Below, piece after piece: positions 12,845 to 13,402 of a stretch of 13,402 nt of DNA (position 1 is the first letter of the stretch; the number at the start of each line of letters is the position of its first letter). The position numbers and the translations under genes were made by a program. The DNA comes from RUG11241 sp964560085. GTDB taxonomy: Bacteria; Bacillota_I; Bacilli_A; RF39; UBA660. The stretch spans positions 1-13,402 of the forward strand of contig CAZLKF010000014.1 of NCBI GenBank assembly GCA_964560085.1, given 5' to 3'. The notes beneath the pieces were generated by a model. That model was not told the DNA's origin. It saw only the letters and a program-made list of their open reading frames with translations, and did no database searches.

Positions 12845-12865
12845 TAAGGCGTAAGCCTTATTTTT
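12843..12865 (+). terminator. Terminator or attenuator-like hairpin after rplS
   Basis: Perfect 8-bp stem AATAAGGC (12843-12850) with GCCTTATT (12855-12862), GTAA tetraloop (GNRA type), then three more T. The T tract is short, and lepB starts only 6 nt further on, so some read-through into lepB is likely. Confidence 0.65.
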
Positions 12866-12871
12866 CGTATT

Positions 12872-13384
12872 ATGGAGAGATTAAAAGAATTTTTATCTTA
12901 TGTTTTAATAGTTGTAGTTGTAGTTTTAATTAGAACTTTTATTGCAACTCCTGTAATTGTTGATGGTGATTCTATGAATCCAACTTTAGCTGATCGTCAA
13001 GTATTAATACTCTACAAAATACCCAAAGAATTTGCTAGATTTGATATAGTTGTTATTAAGCATAGAGTTGATGAGAATACTGATAATTTGATTAAAAGAG
13101 TTGTTGGTTTACCCGGTGAAAATGTGAAATATATTGATAACAAATTATATATTAACGATGAAGTAGTAGAGGAAAATTTCATTGAGTGTGAAACTGCAGA
13201 TTTTAATATGGCTTCAATTGGTCATTTAGAAATACCAGAAGGATACTATTTTGTAGTTGGCGATAATCGAAAAGATTCTTTAGATAGTCGTATCATTGGT
13301 CTTATTCCAGTAGAAGAGATAAAAGGTAAAGTAATATTCTCCATTTTTCCATTTAATCGTTTTGGTAAAATAGAAAAGAATTAA
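12872..13384 (+). CDS. lepB: Signal peptidase I
   Basis: 170 residues, the single-anchor Gram-positive form. It cleaves signal peptides of exported proteins on the outer membrane face. An N-terminal transmembrane helix (about 7-24, Val-rich) precedes VDGDSMNPTL with nucleophile Ser34, DIVVIKHR, LIKRVVGLPGE with the general base Lys75, and the GDNRKDSLDSR box (130-140). All catalytic parts are present. No ribosome site is visible before ATG 12872, which stands 6 nt beyond a hairpin, and no promoter is visible, so expression may depend on rplS transcription. Confidence 0.94.
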   Translation: MERLKEFLSYVLIVVVVVLIRTFIATPVIVDGDSMNPTLADRQVLILYKIPKEFARFDIVVIKHRVDENTDNLIKRVVGLPGENVKYIDNKLYINDEVVEENFIECETADFNMASIGHLEIPEGYYFVVGDNRKDSLDSRIIGLIPVEEIKGKVIFSIFPFNRFGKIEKN

Positions 13385-13402
13385 ATGATAAAGTCGACAG
13401 AG
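13385..13402 (+). CDS. First codons of a further gene, cut by the window edge (rbgA expected from gene order)
   Basis: An ATG directly after the lepB stop opens a frame, MIKSTE, that continues out of the window. In several Bacillota the order rplS, lepB, rbgA (ylqF, a ribosome-assembly GTPase), rnhB is conserved, so rbgA is the natural guess. Six codons cannot show it. No strong ribosome site is visible. Confidence 0.3.

Noticed and set aside
1..13402. Alternative genetic code (TGA as Trp)
   Set aside because: mraY, rimM and trmD end at TGA exactly where the family ends, and Trp codons are TGG.

Overview
The window is very AT-rich and uses the standard stop set: mraY, rimM and trmD end in TGA, and Trp is read from TGG. 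Shine-Dalgarno sites resemble AGGTGAT, with ATG, TTG and GTG starts. It carries cell-wall genes (mraY, ftsW), a sortase and the rimM-trmD-rplS-lepB block of ribosome, tRNA and secretion genes. Together these point to a low-GC, cell-walled member of the Bacillota/Bacilli, perhaps one of the AT-rich gut lineages near the Erysipelotrichia or Mollicutes. That placement is inference, not a database match.

Layout. (1) 1-3512, plus strand: the 3' end of a probable CinA C-terminal-domain (amidase-like) gene, a UgtP/MGDG-synthase-type glycosyltransferase, a terminator, then mraY and ftsW overlapping by 4 nt. This is an envelope block of glycolipid synthesis, lipid I synthesis and septal glycan polymerisation. 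(2) 3513-6233: a looser, accessory-looking stretch. It holds a NUDIX hydrolase with its own promoter and terminator, a 34-codon remnant of the 3' end of a second ftsW-like gene, and two minus-strand genes, a class B sortase and an AlkD-like DNA-repair protein. (3) 6234-9336, plus strand: a DMP19-like protein, an orphan SAM methyltransferase, and an SPL-family radical SAM protein followed by a small phosphoglycosyl transferase, ended by a terminator. (4) 9357-12408, plus strand: a tight run of pseudopilin, TrmH-family RNA methyltransferase, rimM, trmD and an unrecognised basic protein, with gaps of 1-7 nt or overlaps. (5) 12412-13402: rplS with its own promoter, leader and terminator, then lepB, and the first codons of what gene order suggests is rbgA.

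How the genes work together. Block 1 serves wall and membrane assembly. Blocks 4 and 5 serve ribosome and tRNA maturation plus protein secretion. LepB makes exported proteins available to envelope enzymes, and the sortase would anchor some of them. NUDIX, AlkD-like and SPL-family proteins, all with possible nucleotide or DNA-damage roles, lie within 5 kb of one another but in separate transcription units.

Most notable observations: the ftsW-like remnant, which differs from the intact gene mostly at synonymous positions and so looks like the relic of an old paralogue or xenologue rather than a fresh duplication; a sortase with Lys where the catalytic Arg is expected; a phosphoglycosyl transferase with Asn in place of the catalytic Asp; an unknown gene wedged between trmD and rplS; and a recurring TATGn-TATAAT extended -10 promoter. 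I saw no CRISPR array, tRNA, rRNA or intact insertion sequence.
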